The notes under the pieces were generated by a model. That model was not told the DNA's origin, ran no database searches, and saw only the letters and a list, made by a program, of their open reading frames with translations. A program made the translations under genes and the position numbers. Shown in pieces: positions 1-11,483 of a stretch of 64,000 nucleotides of DNA. The number at the start of each line of letters is the position of its first letter. The stretch's first letter is position 1. Source of the stretch: Juglans regia. Lineage: Eukaryota; Streptophyta; Magnoliopsida; Fagales; Juglandaceae. Location: the NCBI RefSeq assembly GCF_001411555.2, contig NC_049907.1, positions 6,208,243-6,272,242 on the forward strand. Reading direction: 5' to 3'.

Positions 1-87
1 ACTATCGTTGGGATGCGTGACCGTGTTGTCATCATCCTGGCGTCTCGATTTCCCGTGTTTCCTTACATAGGGGTCGGGGGCGCCACA
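1..87 (+). repeat. 3' end of an LTR (Ty3/gypsy-like), cut by the window edge
   Basis: The sequence runs into GGGGGCGCCACA, which ends in CA, and two bases later a tRNA-iMet-type primer binding site begins. This is the standard junction between a 5' LTR and the internal region of a retrotransposon. The G-rich end resembles LTR ends of the Tekay/Del chromovirus group; that lineage is inference. The rest of the LTR lies outside the window. Confidence 0.6.
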
Positions 88-89
88 GG

Positions 90-101
90 TGGTATCAGAG
101 C
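90..101 (+). other. Primer binding site (initiator tRNA-Met type)
   Basis: TGGTATCAGAGC matches the reverse complement of the 3' end of plant initiator tRNA-Met, the usual primer for plant Ty3/gypsy and Ty1/copia reverse transcription. It sits two bases after the LTR end. Confidence 0.75.
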
Positions 102-919
102 AGTTCGGCTCTGGGTAAAACCACATGTCCTGTAGGTGTAGTACCAGAAAGTTTTAAAGTTGTGATTTGAAATTATTTAGTTTAAAGTATGTGGTTTTTA
201 TTGGTTTTAATTAGTTTAATGTATACTAATTGTTTTTTTATGTATTTTATTGTTTTATTTTATGGCAGGTTATTTTATTTGTTTTAATTATTTTATTGTG
301 AACTACTTCATTGATTTTATTCATTTTGTCGTTTATTATTTTATTTATGGAATTTTATTTTATTTTTTTCATTTGGAGTTAAAAAGGCGGGTTAAGGGTT
401 GTGCTATGGCAGGAAGATGATAAGACTGTGAATGCCATTGTTAGGCTTGAACATTTGGAGTAGTAGGCATAAACTCTTGGTGATTGGTTTGTTTTAATAT
501 CGAGGCTCGAACGTTATGGTCAGGGTGAACTCTTTGGAGTAGGAACTCGAGTTGCTGCTAAAGAGGGAAATAGTTTTAAATTGCTTAGGATAATTGAGGT
601 CTTAGATTCCGTAGAATTTATGTAATGAGTCCTTGGAATAGTAGGTTGTAAGTTCAGTGAATTTCAATGTTAGATTTATGAGAAGTTCATCTAAAGTTTG
701 AGGCCCCATAGTTTTTAGGAAATAAGTTTATGGGATTTAAGCTGGTAGGTTCAACAAGCAATTAAGGGATTACTTAGATTAGAAGTTTTCGATCTTGCCG
801 ACCTTGATAAGCAATTTGATAATATTTAGGATTTTAGAATTCACAAGTTTTATAAGGTGAGTGTTTTAGATTGAGAGGGCTTGATACTCTGGAGGAATCT
901 CATGTAGTAATAAGTCCAA
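102..919 (+). repeat. Degenerate internal region of a Ty3/gypsy element
   Basis: Downstream of the primer binding site comes the expected 5' leader of a gypsy element, including a stretch about tags and accepted primers typical of Tekay-like leaders (TCTGGGTAAAACCACATG). No open frame of useful length remains, so gag is not recognisable. The bases are AT-rich and full of stops. Confidence 0.4.
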
Positions 920-1090
920 TAAACTCCTAACTTTGTGCACTGTGGTAGGACACTGCCAATCCACAACTACTTCAATCTTACCTGGGTCTACCATGACTCA
1001 TTCCCTGGATATCACATGACCAAGTAACTTAACTTATTCCGACCGAAACTCACATTTGTTGTGTTTGGTGAACAAACCTGGTTTGGCTAA
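920..1090 (-). pseudogene. Ty3/gypsy reverse transcriptase / RNase H junction fragment
   Basis: On the minus strand one frame reads LGHVISRE, a stop, then VDPGKIEVVVDWQCPTTV. This is the highly conserved end of the gypsy reverse transcriptase palm/thumb region, where LGHVIS...VDPxKIxAV..W is diagnostic. At least two in-frame stops show it is dead. It runs opposite to the primer binding site at 90, so it is not part of the same intact element. The block is duplicated at 1249-1334. Confidence 0.7.
926..1011. repeat. 86-bp direct repeat, copy 1
   Basis: Starting at CTCCTAACTTTGTGCACT, about 86 bp recur at 1249-1334 with only about four substitutions. The intervening DNA is a (TTATT)-rich, low-complexity stretch. 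The repeat is part of the gypsy reverse transcriptase fragment. Confidence 0.75.
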
Positions 1091-1248
1091 TGAGAGTACC
1101 TCAAGTACTCTCAAACACTCTCACTACTATTATTTACTTTATTATTATTTTTCACCTACTTTTTACTACTATTCAATATTCTATTATTATTTTTTCATTA
1201 CTCTTTCACTACTATTCACAAACATTATCAAACTCTTTCACTATTCAA

Positions 1249-1334
1249 CCTCCTAACTTTGTGCACTATGGTAGGACACTGCCAATCCACGACTACTTCA
1301 ATCTTACCTGGGTCTACCATGACTCATTCCCTAG
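1249..1334 (-). pseudogene. Second copy of the gypsy reverse transcriptase segment
   Basis: This repeats 926-1011 almost base for base and reads on the minus strand as the same VDPGKIEVVVDWQCPT segment. It is a local duplicate separated by about 237 bp of TATT-rich DNA. It is too short to encode anything. Confidence 0.65.
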
Positions 1335-1339
1335 ACTAG

Positions 1340-3040
1340 AAACAACTAATTAGCTTTTTAACTTATAAATGCATGTAAAAAAAAAAAAATTCAATATTCA
1401 TCACATAACATGCATGCAATCCATTACATATTACATTATTTGATATTTATACATTACATTACAAAACATAAAATTACAATAAAGGAGTTACAAAATCAGT
1501 AGTAGGGTCTACCATCGGTGATTTAAGCACACCAAATGTCAACTTCAAGTGAGAGAAGAAAAACGTGCAGTCAAATAGTCCATTGTCGTTTCGTGTAGCC
1601 AAGAAGTCAAAATGCTCACTACCTAGTTTTGCATATTATATTCAAGTAGGAATATTAAAAGAGTGTATTGAAAATGAGTATAAATACCATCCACACAGTT
1701 CCCTTGAACTGCCTCATTTGCAATTTGCTTCATTATTGTTCTTCAATCCCTATAGCTATCACCAAACACCACAGTTTGAGATCCATCAACAAGGCAATCC
1801 ATGCAGTAGTCATCATTAGCCAGTGTAGGACCCCATTATGCTGAACTCACAATCTTTTAGCACAATATCCCAAGGATAATCAATTATGGCAAAGGAATCA
1901 AATTCAATGCCCCAAAGAAAAATCAACAACTGGCTTTTAGTAGATCCCAATGAAAACACACAGATTCAATGCCAAAAGGCAATGATTGAACTTGATCTTT
2001 CAATCATTCCAACAAACATAAAAGGTAGGTGAGCTTTAGTTAGCTAGAGAAAAGGATTTCATATTCGATAAGAGTCCGTGCAAGGTGAAGAATCTGCTTT
2101 GATGCATGCTTCTAAAGCCTATTGACAGCCTTTCCTATCTCAGTTGCCTAACAGGGAAAAAATTTGTCAACCCAATACTCATCCAAATATTTTTGAAAAC
2201 ATGAGGAGCCAAAAAACAACTGCTACTGCACAAACAAGTGGCAAACTAATCCAATGACTAAACGAAATATTCAAATCGAACCTTCAAAGTATCCACGGTC
2301 AGAGTCATCAACTGAAGCCTCCTCAATGATTCAAATAGGATTGAATCAGACTATCGCAACATTAACAAAAGCAACACAAACCAAACATCAGAAAACTCAA
2401 CAACGTTATTGATTCTCATCATACCGGCCAAAAAAACAGCAAAATTGTTTATAAAAAGAAATACTCAAAACCCATTTCAAAGATCCATAAAACTGCAGGG
2501 TGAGTAAAGTTTAATTCATCATCAACAAAGTTTGCAAGACCCCCAGCTTCTTTGCCAAGCCAAAATTAAAAAAGTGGACCAGAATACATGAGTGCTAAAA
2601 ACAAATAAACATACTATTTCAATTGAATTCTCAAAGACAAATACCTCTTCTTCATTGTTATAAAGAATCTTTGATCCTCAAGACCTCACCAACAATCTGA
2701 GACTCTTCCTATATTTCATCAATCAATGCCTCAGCTTCTCCATATAGCTGTAAGTGCTCACCTGGTTCAATAATCTAGGCTCACTAATAGGAATTTGGAA
2801 ATTTGGAAATCTAGAAAGTAAATCTAGGCTTACTAATAGGGGTGTTTGAAAATATACTTACATATACTTACACTTCCAAGCGTTTGAAGAAGTGTTTTTG
2901 TGTAATTGGGTTGGATACTCAATGCTCGGTTGAAGATGAAGCTGAATGATCATCTAAATATTAAAAAACTGAGAAAATTTGAATACATAATAAACTAATA
3001 CAAATGAGATTTCAAGTTTCAAGTAACTTATATATAAATT
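1340..3040. other. Unannotated AT-rich stretch
   Basis: I see no credible gene, splice-linked exon series or mobile-element protein here. A poly(A) run lies near 1379-1389. The 62-97 aa open frames have no recognisable motif and no codon signal. The right end adjoins the C-terminal side of the hAT pseudogene, so part of it is probably that element's 3' flank. Confidence 0.4.
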
Positions 3041-3044
3041 TACC

Positions 3045-4380
3045 TTCAAGGTCCATCGATTGTATGTATTCTTCCAACTCTTGAATGTCAAGTGGTTTGG
3101 TCCTTAACCAATTTTGGGTGCAAATGAGGTATTCAACAGTCTCTGGAGACAATGAACTCTAAAATGGATCCAAGATGCATTTTCCAGTACTAAATGCGAA
3201 CTCCAAGGCAACAGTGGAATGCGAGTGGCTAACACATCAAGCACTACCTTAGCAAGGACAAGATAATTGGCGGCATTAACCCTCCACTAGTCTAAGATAT
3301 CAAAACCGAACGAGTTATTTACACATGCCTCAAAAAAATACCTCTCTAACTCCGATCTAAACTCCATAACACCCTGCTCCTCAAGGTATTTGGTGAACAT
3401 GATACCAAATTTAGTCAGAGGCGGTGCTGGTTCATTACCAATGTTTGTATTAGTAGTGCTTGAACTCCCTTGATCCACATTAGAACTCCCCCCACTAGCC
3501 AGACTAAATGTGTTATACTGCTCGATGAATCGGCCTATAACGAGTTTAACCTTGGCCTCTATCCTATCTGCCAACTCATCATTTTTCCACTTTTTCAACC
3601 AAAACTTCATTGCCACAATTTTGTAACATGGATCAAGCACAAACGGAACATATATTATCAAGTTGAACCTATTTTTGCTACCCCAATACTTGTCCTACTT
3701 ATTTTTCATATATTTGCCCATAATACTAGTGATTATATTATTATTCATGCACATATCATTTAATGCATATTCAGTTGCTAAAAATATACATTAGTCATCA
3801 CAAACAAAGAACCAAAAATGTTCAATGTAACATCATAAAAAATTTTCAGCTACTCAAAAAAAATCCGCGCATTTTCCTAATCATCAATAGTGGGGTTCAC
3901 AAATTGTTCATCCACAAACACATATTGTTCAAAGGCTTGTTTGTATTTTTCAGCAGTACTCAATATTAAATATGTGGAGTTCCATCTAGTAAGAACATTC
4001 AAGCAAATCATCCTCTTACTAATCTTTTCCTTTGCTTCACAAGCCTTGAACTTGGAAAATGTTGACATCGAAGATTTCACATATCTGACGGCATCCCTAA
4101 TCTTTGTTACAAACTCATAAACATTTCTCAAACCATCCATAACAATTAAATTCAATATATAGGCAACACACCGCATGTGAAGAAATTTACCACCCAATAT
4201 ATTACAATCATTGTCCTTTATTCTCATCTTTATTTAATCAACAACAACATAATTAGAGGATGCATTATCAACTATGATGGTAAAAAATTTATCAACACCC
4301 CATTCATGCAATCCCAAATCTAACACCCTCCCAATAGTTCCACCCTTATGTTCAAGAATTTGGCAAAATTTAAGTATTTT
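3045..4380 (-). pseudogene. hAT-family (RICESLEEPER/ZBED-like) transposase pseudogene, N-terminus missing
   Basis: Read from 4380 down to 3045, the minus strand gives pieces of a plant hAT transposase in order. First comes the RNase-H-fold region (GGTIGRVLDLGLHEWGVDK, then CNILGGKFLHMRCVAYILN, then LNVLTRWNSTY). Next is the DUF4413-like segment (FVLDPCYKIVAMKFW). Last is the hAT C-terminal dimerisation region (WRVNAANYLVLAKVVLD, then ILDPF/VEYLICTQNWL-like sequence). Frames change near 3870, 3660 and twice between 3290 and 3060, and stops interrupt it. The BED zinc finger end is absent, because at about 4382 the sequence switches to an unrelated gypsy element. It is clearly non-functional. 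Confidence 0.85.
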
Positions 4381-4382
4381 TT

Positions 4383-5297
4383 ATGCAATCTCCAATTGCA
4401 ATCAATAAAATGCACGATAATGCACATTTAGGGCATGTGTTTATCCTGGTAGCAGTGGACTATGTTTCTAAGTGGGTAGAAGTCATACCTTGCAAAAGGA
4501 ATGATCACCAAGTGGTGCTTAAGTTCATAAAGGATAACATTGTGTCCAGATTTGGTATGCCTAGAGCTATAATCAATGACAAAGGGACACATTTTTGCAA
4601 TAAACCAATGGAATCCCTTCTAAAAAAATATGGCATCCATCACAAGGTATTCACTCCATACCACCCACAAACAAATGGCCAAGCTGAAGCAAATAGGGAG
4701 ATCAAACACATCCTTGAGAAGACAATGAACCCAACAAGGAATGATTGGTCTCTGAGATTAATTGATGCCTTGTGGGCATATAAGACTGCATATAAGACCA
4801 TTCTTGGCATGTCTCCATATAGGTTAGTTTATGGAAAGGCCTGCCACCTCCCTGTGGAACTCGAACATAAGGCCTATTGGGCAATGAAAAAATTCAATTT
4901 TGACATGGAAAAGGCTGGGTCCTTAAGAAGGTTACAACTGTCTGAGTTGGAAGAATTGAGAACAGATGCTTATGAAAATTCCAAGTTAACCAAAGAACAT
5001 ATGAAAGCATTACATGATAAAAGCATACTCAGGAAGACATTTGAACCAAATCAGCAAGTCCTGTTGTACAACTCTAGGCTTCATTTATTCCCTGGTAAGC
5101 TGAGATCTCGTTGGACTGGGCCTTACTTAGTTAAAACAGTCTCTCATCATGGTGCCATTGAAATTGTGAACCCACAAAATGAAAATATATTCAAGGTCAA
5201 TGGCCAAAGACTCAAGCCATTTTTGGGACATTTTGCACCAAATACTTCCACCATTCCCTTACAAGATCCCACTGATATTGCAGATTGTGAAACATAA
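4383..5297 (+). pseudogene. Ty3/gypsy (Athila/Tat-like) integrase, C-terminal part of pol, 5' truncated
   Basis: A 304-aa open frame carries most of a gypsy integrase core. It has the first catalytic Asp region ([15 protein letters not shown]), the second ([11 protein letters not shown]), then [20 protein letters not shown] with the catalytic Glu, and a C-terminal chromatin/DNA-binding tail ([23 protein letters not shown]). [14 protein letters not shown] endings and the long G-rich tract downstream are typical of the Athila/Tat branch. Protease, reverse transcriptase and RNase H are absent, and the frame starts directly at the junction with the hAT pseudogene. The remaining integrase frame is itself unbroken, so the truncation is a deletion or rearrangement and not slow decay. 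Confidence 0.88.
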
Positions 5298-6262
5298 TTT
5301 CAGTTGAGTAATTTTTTTTTTTTTTTTTTTTTTGTTTCTAGTATTTTCTTTCTTCTCCTATACTCACTAACAAATACAATGTCCTAGAATCTGCAGCTCA
5401 GGTAATATCTTCCCACTTATGTTCTTTGTTTTCTCCTCACCTGAATCAGTACATCAGTACAAAGATTGAGGGCAATGTCCATTGTTAGTTTGGGGGAGGG
5501 GGAGACAACGGGTACTATACATGACATGCATGATGACATTGAATTTGTCTTTTTCAGAAATTTGAACTTATTTTAGAAGTATCAGTCTGAAAGGGAAGTG
5601 TTAGGATCATGGGTATACTGATGTTGAAATAGTTAAGGAGTAGCTTTACTGAGAAGTTCATGGAATAAATTGAAACATGAGTAAAGGAAATAGTCAAAAC
5701 TTTGCTGACTGCCAAACTACCATTTTTACAACCTAGGATACTTGAAAAGCAATCTGTTCTATGAGGATCACTTGATGTTACATCTGTCTAGGCTTTAATG
5801 AACCACATCTTATTGGTTTAGAAAGAAACATAAATAAAAAGAGAGGCTAAAGTCTCAAAAAAAAAAAATTAGGTGCTTTTGGAAAAGGCTACCTATCATT
5901 GGGGTTTTTATAAAAAGAAAAACCTATTAAAGTGTGCTAGCGTGAAAGCCAACAACAACAGTGGTTTTGAATTAAAGTAATGAGCAGATGCAATATGGAA
6001 AGTGGCCTGCTGGAAGATGACATGCAACCCTAGTAACCTAGTCACACACTATCACAGTTTGAGGAATGCACCTGTATTATCTGTTTCCTATGAGCAAGTG
6101 ACTAGATGTTATATGAATTTTTGAGATAAGCTACATTCTGAACTGAGGAAGTTGAAATAACCTATGATTCTGATTAGCCCTTAATTGGAAGAATTCTGAA
6201 TGACAATTCGAATTTTTTTTCAGCATCATTTGCTAAAGGCTAGCAAAGAGCTAGTTGGGGGG
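5298..6262 (+). repeat. 3' non-coding region of the Athila-like element with two polypurine tracts
   Basis: Between pol and the LTR lies about 960 bp without a gene. It contains TTTGGGGGAGGGGGAGA near 5489-5505, the internal purine tract usual after pol in Athila/Ogre elements. A second tract, GTTGGGGGG, ends next to the LTR at 6262. It also holds a T-run (about 5311-5333) and an A-run (about 5859-5867). Confidence 0.6.
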
Positions 6263-7540
6263 TGTGATAGAGTGACAATACGGTATTAAATAAGCATAAA
6301 GATTAGGGAGTTTTGGGCTGAAAACATGTTACATGCTTGTTTAAATACATTATAACAAAAGTAAGGAAGCTTGAGGCATGACTAAAATAAAAAGAAGGCT
6401 TTTATCTGTTTAGGTCACTCTTAGACATACACGGCAGCATTTCAAAAGAGAAAAAAAAAACATAAGTGTTTCATTTATGCCCTAGCCTTCTCACTCCCCC
6501 TTCGATTTTACTAATGCCCCTGCTCCCTCATTCTTTTTTCTGTTTTACTTCCAGCCCTAGCCTCCAATGGAACTGCACGGAACAGGGGGGAATAACCACC
6601 CACTCATGAAGATTCGGCGTAGAAAAGGCAAGAGGACAAGGATAAAAAGGAGGAGAATTAGAGAGAAGGGGCATTGGGTGGTGAAGCTTTCATTTTCCAG
6701 AGTTGATTTTACGAGATTTTTCATTCTTTTAAAAAATGATAGTCTGCTATATTTTATTTGTTATTCTTCACAGAAAAATATACTATGTGTGAGTAAATTC
6801 CTAAACCTAGGCTCGGGAAGTCCTTTGAATGGATTGTGTTTTCTAGGGTTAAGGACTTCTCATCGTGTTTAGAAAGTGATATCCAGAGAAGTGTATACCT
6901 TTTCTATTCTATGATGTTGTTTTCAGGATTTGCTTACTAACCCTTGGTTCATCGTTGACTGAAAGTGCACGGTGGATTCCTAGGTTGGGTAAGATCCTGG
7001 TTTTGTTAGCATACTTAATGATAGCTTGGTATTAATTTGATGGAGGTTATTTCAGAAATTTCACTTTGCATGCATGAATCATTTACATCATCCAAGCATT
7101 ATGTTCTTGACCGGAAGAGTGTTTGAGGGAAATCAAGGAGTCCCAACCCCTTGTGAAAATCAATCTGTGAAAGGGACCCCGCAGCCTAGGTATTTGACAA
7201 AAGGTTTCTGAGATACTTGAAAATTGTTTTAAGGTTCTTTTCTTCAAAAATCACCAAGTTGGATATCTTAGAAAGTACCCCAAGAGTTTTAACAAGAGTA
7301 GTTACATTGATTTGGATTAAAAGAAAAAAAGAAAAAAACAAATTGGTCTCAAGAAAAAAAAATACCAACTCCATTCTTTGAATCCGTCCCTCATCATTTG
7401 TTCTAAGGTTTAAACAATAAGTGCATTCTCACTTTCATTGCAAAAGCATCTTAGTTTATATCTCTTAAACTTTAATCCCTGTGAATTCGACCTTGGGACT
7501 CTCTCTAGAAACAACCTCACACCTTCTGCACTTGGGAGGC
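6263..7540 (+). repeat. 3' LTR of the Athila-like gypsy element (right boundary approximate)
   Basis: The LTR start is set by TGTGATAGAGTG directly after a G-rich polypurine tract at 6255-6262. The end is placed where GAATTCGACCTTGGGAC and the following 40 bp, typical of Athila LTR 3' ends, give way to Harbinger transposase sequence at about 7548. Length about 1.28 kb. No 5' LTR lies in the window, so the exact end and target duplication cannot be proved. A 101-aa open frame inside (6567-6872) shows no motif and is not called. Confidence 0.55.
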
Positions 7541-7547
7541 ATATTAA

Positions 7548-8580
7548 TTGGAGAGACAGTTTCGAATGAGTCGCGATCTTTTTTTACGCATACATTCTAA
7601 TGCAATCTCCCACGATCATTATTTTGTCCAAAAGAGATATGCCAGTGGGAGGCTTGGATTGTCTTCCCTTCAAAAGATGATTGCAACGATTAGGATGCTA
7701 GCATATGGGGTCACCACAGATCTGATGGACAAGTACATCAGAATAGGAGAAAGCACCACATGGCAAAGCATGAAAAAATTTGTTAAGGTAATTGTCTCAA
7801 TTTTTAGGGGTAAGTACTTGAGATCTTCAAATAGTAGTGATATAACGAGGTTACTAGATGCTGCACAAAGACATGGATTCCCATAAATGTTGGGTAGCAT
7901 TGTTTGTATGCACTGGAAATAGAAGAATTGTCCTAATGCATGTAAAGGTATGAAAGAATTGTCCAAAACTATTATTTTAGAGGCTGTTGCATCTTACGAT
8001 CTTTGGATATGGCGTGTTTTTTTTGTTTGACTAGGCCTAATGACGACATAAACCTACTTGATCAATCTTCTGTTTTTGCTGCGTTGGCCAAAGGTCGTGC
8101 TCCTTCGTGCAATTACACAATCAATGGTCACGAATATACAATGATATATTATCTTGTAAATGCTATATATCTTTCGTGAGAAACATTAGTGAAAACAATT
8201 CCTGCTCCACACAGAAATAAGAAAAAAGACTTTACTGCTTGCCAAGAGTCTACAAGGAAAGATTTGGAGCTTGCATTCGGAGTACTCCAAGGTAGATTTG
8301 CAATTGTGCATGGACCTACTAGGTACTTTCAACCTGAAATCCTAAAAGATATTATGTACGCATGCATTATCTTACATAATATTATCGTTGAAGATGAGCA
8401 ACATCGATATCTCGGGGCTGAGCATTTCATTTATGAACAAATGGAAGATACTCCGAATGAGCCAATTTCACATGGTAATATACTTGAACTGGTGGAGTTC
8501 ATTGCGTAATATCATTGAATTAGAGATAGAGGCACTCATAGTCAACTCCAGGCTGACCTTATCGAGCATTTATGGAGTAC
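7548..8580 (+). pseudogene. PIF/Harbinger DDE transposase pseudogene
   Basis: Three frames together read through a plant Harbinger transposase. The N-terminal helix-turn-helix part (MSRDLFLRIHSNAIS, GRLGLSSLQKMIATIRMLAYG, YIRIGESTTWQSMKKFV) is intact to 7886. The LGSIVCMHW and ILEAVASYDLWIW segments, which carry the first catalytic Asp in the family, follow with a stop and frame changes. Then come ALAKGRAPSCNYTINGHEY and the C-terminal FGVLQGRFAIVHGP...IMYACIILHNIIVEDE. The family motif SIDCMHW reads SIVCMHW here, so the first catalytic Asp is replaced by Val as well as the frame being broken. Its partner ORF lies tail to tail at 10411-9378. Confidence 0.88.
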
Positions 8581-8769
8581 TCATGACCACTCATAATTTC
8601 ATAGCGAGCATGTGGAAAGAGTTGTTCCCACTATGTATTACTTCTATGAATTATTTTAAAGTGGTAATTTATAGTACTTCTATTATTTAAATGTGCTAAA
8701 GAGTACTTTTATTGTTGTTTAAAAAATCCTCTCTTTCTTTATTTCTTTATAATGTGGTAATTTGTAGTG

Positions 8770-8773
<4 letters not shown>

Positions 8774-8800
<27 letters not shown>
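8774..8800. repeat. (CT)n microsatellite
   Basis: About 13 uninterrupted CT dinucleotides between the Harbinger transposase and the 21-bp minisatellite. Confidence 0.9.
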
Positions 8801-8805
<5 letters not shown>

Positions 8806-9059
8806 TTCGTAGATTTACATGCTTTGTATTTACCTTTGTAGAAATAATGCATCTAATTCATCAATATTTGCAATCAGTTGAATAAATTAAAAATTCTGCC
8901 AGTGAATGGCATGCATGTTTTACCTTTCAAAGTTTCAAAAGTCAAAGTAGTATTGAATAAATATTAACAAATACAAAAAAAAAAAAAAAATTAGTATCCT
9001 CAACATTAGATTCCTTTTATTGTCAATAAACATTAGTATTGACAACAGATCTGATGGAC

Positions 9060-9262
9060 AACACAGTCCACAAAAATACCAACACAGTCCATACAAATAC
9101 CAATACAATCAACAAAATACCAACACAGTCCATACAAAAATACCAACGCAATCCATAGAAATACCAACATAGTCCACAAAAATACCAACACAGTCCACAA
9201 AAATATCAACACAATCCATACAAATACCAATACAGTCCACAAAATACCAACACAGTCCATAA
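9060..9262. repeat. 21-bp minisatellite, about ten copies
   Basis: The array is built from units such as CAACACAGTCCACAAAAATAC, 20-23 bp long, with two alternating subtypes (CCACAAAAATAC and CCATACAAATAC). Because most units are 21 bp, the minus strand stays open for about 75 codons and reads as a 7-residue repeat (WTVLVFL-like). I regard that as a by-product of the period. It sits between the two convergent Harbinger ORFs, where transcripts from both sides would meet. Confidence 0.9.
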
Positions 9263-9377
9263 CACATCTGACACCTTTAGTTGCTACCCAGCCACATGTT
9301 TATCTAGCCCACATGTGGCTGGGCAGCCACACAAAATCAAAATAAAACATAAAGCTGCCAACATTAGAAGTTAGACA

Positions 9378-10411
9378 CCTCCATAAGGTGTCGATGGAAA
9401 TGTATATATACCTTCGGAATGGGACTTCGATGCCTCAAAAATTGATTGCTAAATATTACAGAAATATTTTTGATGCATGGCATTCATGCCAACAAGATCT
9501 AATCTCATCATTTTTGCCTCGAACTTTTTCTTTTTTAGTTCAAATGATGCATATCTTTCGTGATCTGCTTTCAACACATCATTTCTCCTCTTCTCCATGC
9601 ACGTAGCTCTATCCTCTGTCATTTTAGTTTAGGCAATGTTGATCTCAATATCTTTGCCTTCTATTGACTTCCACTTTCTCTCCCTTTCTTTCTTAGCTTT
9701 TTTGCCTGGAGGTCTCTCAGCAAGAACCTCATATTCTCCTCCACTGTGTCAACAACAACTTTACCATACAGTTTTTCTTGTGGCCTTCTTCTCGTACCAA
9801 GGGTGGAGATGTGTTGCTGTCATTTTGGTTGGTTTCTCAGAAAATGCTCCATTGTGAAGTTCGCTCTCTCCATCTCTTTGTACAAAATTTTTTCCTTCTC
9901 AATCTACAAAGGTGAAAGAATATTGTTAGTTCATAAATCAATCCTACATAATTGCATAATTAAAGGAAAATGTTACATATCTTGTCTTGCTCCGTTGCAC
10001 CGCTCGGGTGTAATGACTCTACTTGTGCTAAAAATGCATAAAACTTCTTTGTGCATTTATGAATCGAGGACCACCGATTCATCAAAGAGACTATAGAACG
10101 GTTCACAGTGTTCATTTTTTATATTCATGATAAAATTATGAAATTATGTTCCACATTTGAGTGGACTTTTGATCAGTACATTTTATCACATCGATACTAA
10201 TGTTGAGCCAAGCTGAGACAAGAAGGTTATCCTCCTCTACAGTGAAAGATGCACCCCTTTGAATTTTTTTTGGAGGATGCCTCTTTTCACCGTCATTGGG
10301 GGTTGCTTGGACCACAACATTAGATTGTTGCGTTGAGGTGCTATTACAACCTTCTCCTCTACTTTGTAAGAGAGTGGTGAAGAATGGGTCATCATCAATT
10401 TGTGTATCCAT
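9378..10411 (-). pseudogene. PIF/Harbinger ORF1 (Myb/SANT-like DNA-binding protein) pseudogene
   Basis: The first exon-like frame, 10411-10136, starts MDTQIDDDPFF and reaches RGASFTVEEDNLLVSAWLN, the Myb/SANT-like trihelix start typical of Harbinger ORF1 proteins (often annotated as glutathione S-transferase T3-like). The C-terminal coiled segment at about 9620-9378 reads KRRNDVLKADHERYAS, then MMRLDLVGMNAMHQKYF, matching the NAM-associated C-terminal domain of the family. The centre (about 9640-10130) is recognisable only in broken frames with stops. In active PIF/Pong elements this protein works with the transposase in the nucleus. Here both are dead. Confidence 0.8.
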
Positions 10412-11219
10412 CCTTGAAAAATATTACATTTTCAAGGAGTAAAAAAAGTTTAAAAATCTTCAAGTCCAACAAAGTAGCAAATCATGTTATACAAAATATA
10501 CAAAGCAGCAAATCATATAGATCTATATGAAATAAATCCCATAGCAAGACATAGCAGGTCATAGCATAGCAGGACATAACAAGTCATAGCATTACCTTGA
10601 TCTAACAATATTTAAGGAGTAAAATTGTAGAATGAAGACAAAGAATGAAGACAGTTTTTTTCATAGAATTATGGCAAGAAAGGTGAGGTGTTTAAATACT
10701 TTTGATGTAACTGTTTATTGCATATGGATGTACTTTTGAAGCAAAGAATATATGCTCAGTGTACTTTTTGTTGTTGCTCAAGCATTTACGAAAGTATTTG
10801 TTCAAGCTATTTTATGAGTTACTATATCCCATAATATCTCTCCTTACCTAACTGACATTTGAATTGGTGCAAGACTTACCTCTCATGGCTATCACGATCT
10901 TTTGTCAATACAGCCATGTCTAGGCCACACTAATTTAAAATTGGTGGAGATGGTAACATATAGTGAAGGAAACAAGTTCTCTATATCTGGTAACGTTTAA
11001 AATGATGGGGATGTCAACTGAAATTGGAAAAAAAATGGTCAAGATCATCGAGTTGCTTAATAAAAATTATTTTGTTACTTTTATAACTTCTCTTCCCCAA
11101 ATATTTCATTGTAATTTTTTCCAAGAAATTCATTATTATTACTATCTCATGGACTTATTATTGAAAATAAATTTTTCTATCACAGTTTTAGGATATCCAC
11201 CGAACTTTCCAGTTTGTCT
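10412..11219. other. Flank of the Harbinger relic; no gene seen
   Basis: The stretch holds a short patch of imperfect CATAGCAGGACATA-type repeats near 10545-10600 and AT-rich DNA after it. I could not find matching terminal inverted repeats that would close the Harbinger element. The 110-aa frame at 10963-11295 crosses into the solo LTR and is not a gene. Confidence 0.4.
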
Positions 11220-11470
11220 TGTAACACCTGAATCCAATCAAGTACAATTTTTTTTCTTTGTTATTTATTTTGTTTTAGTTTATTTATTTATTTAGTTCAT
11301 TTTTTTTTCTTCACACGTTAATTTTTTTTCCCGCATGTTTATTTTTTTTTTCTTTCTGTCTATATTTCTTATTCACCCGTAAGTCTTCCTCTCGTCCACT
11401 CCATGCACACTCACGACACAGCCTTTCATCCGCACACACGTCTCTCTCGTCTCTCTAGGATTTTCACTTC

Positions 11471-11483
11471 ATATATATATATA
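11471..11483 (+). promoter_or_regulatory. Putative TATA box of the solo LTR
   Basis: ATATATATATATA lies about 250 bp into the LTR and is followed by a GC-richer block, the usual arrangement of U3 and R in plant gypsy LTRs. Whether it drives transcription cannot be seen. Confidence 0.4.

Noticed and set aside
6567..6872. 101-aa plus frame in the Athila LTR
   Set aside because: No motif, basic low-complexity start, and located inside an LTR.
9033..9260. 75-aa frame of repeated WTVLVFL-like units, looking like a membrane protein
   Set aside because: It follows from a 21-bp minisatellite with no stop in that frame. No start context or neighbour supports a gene.
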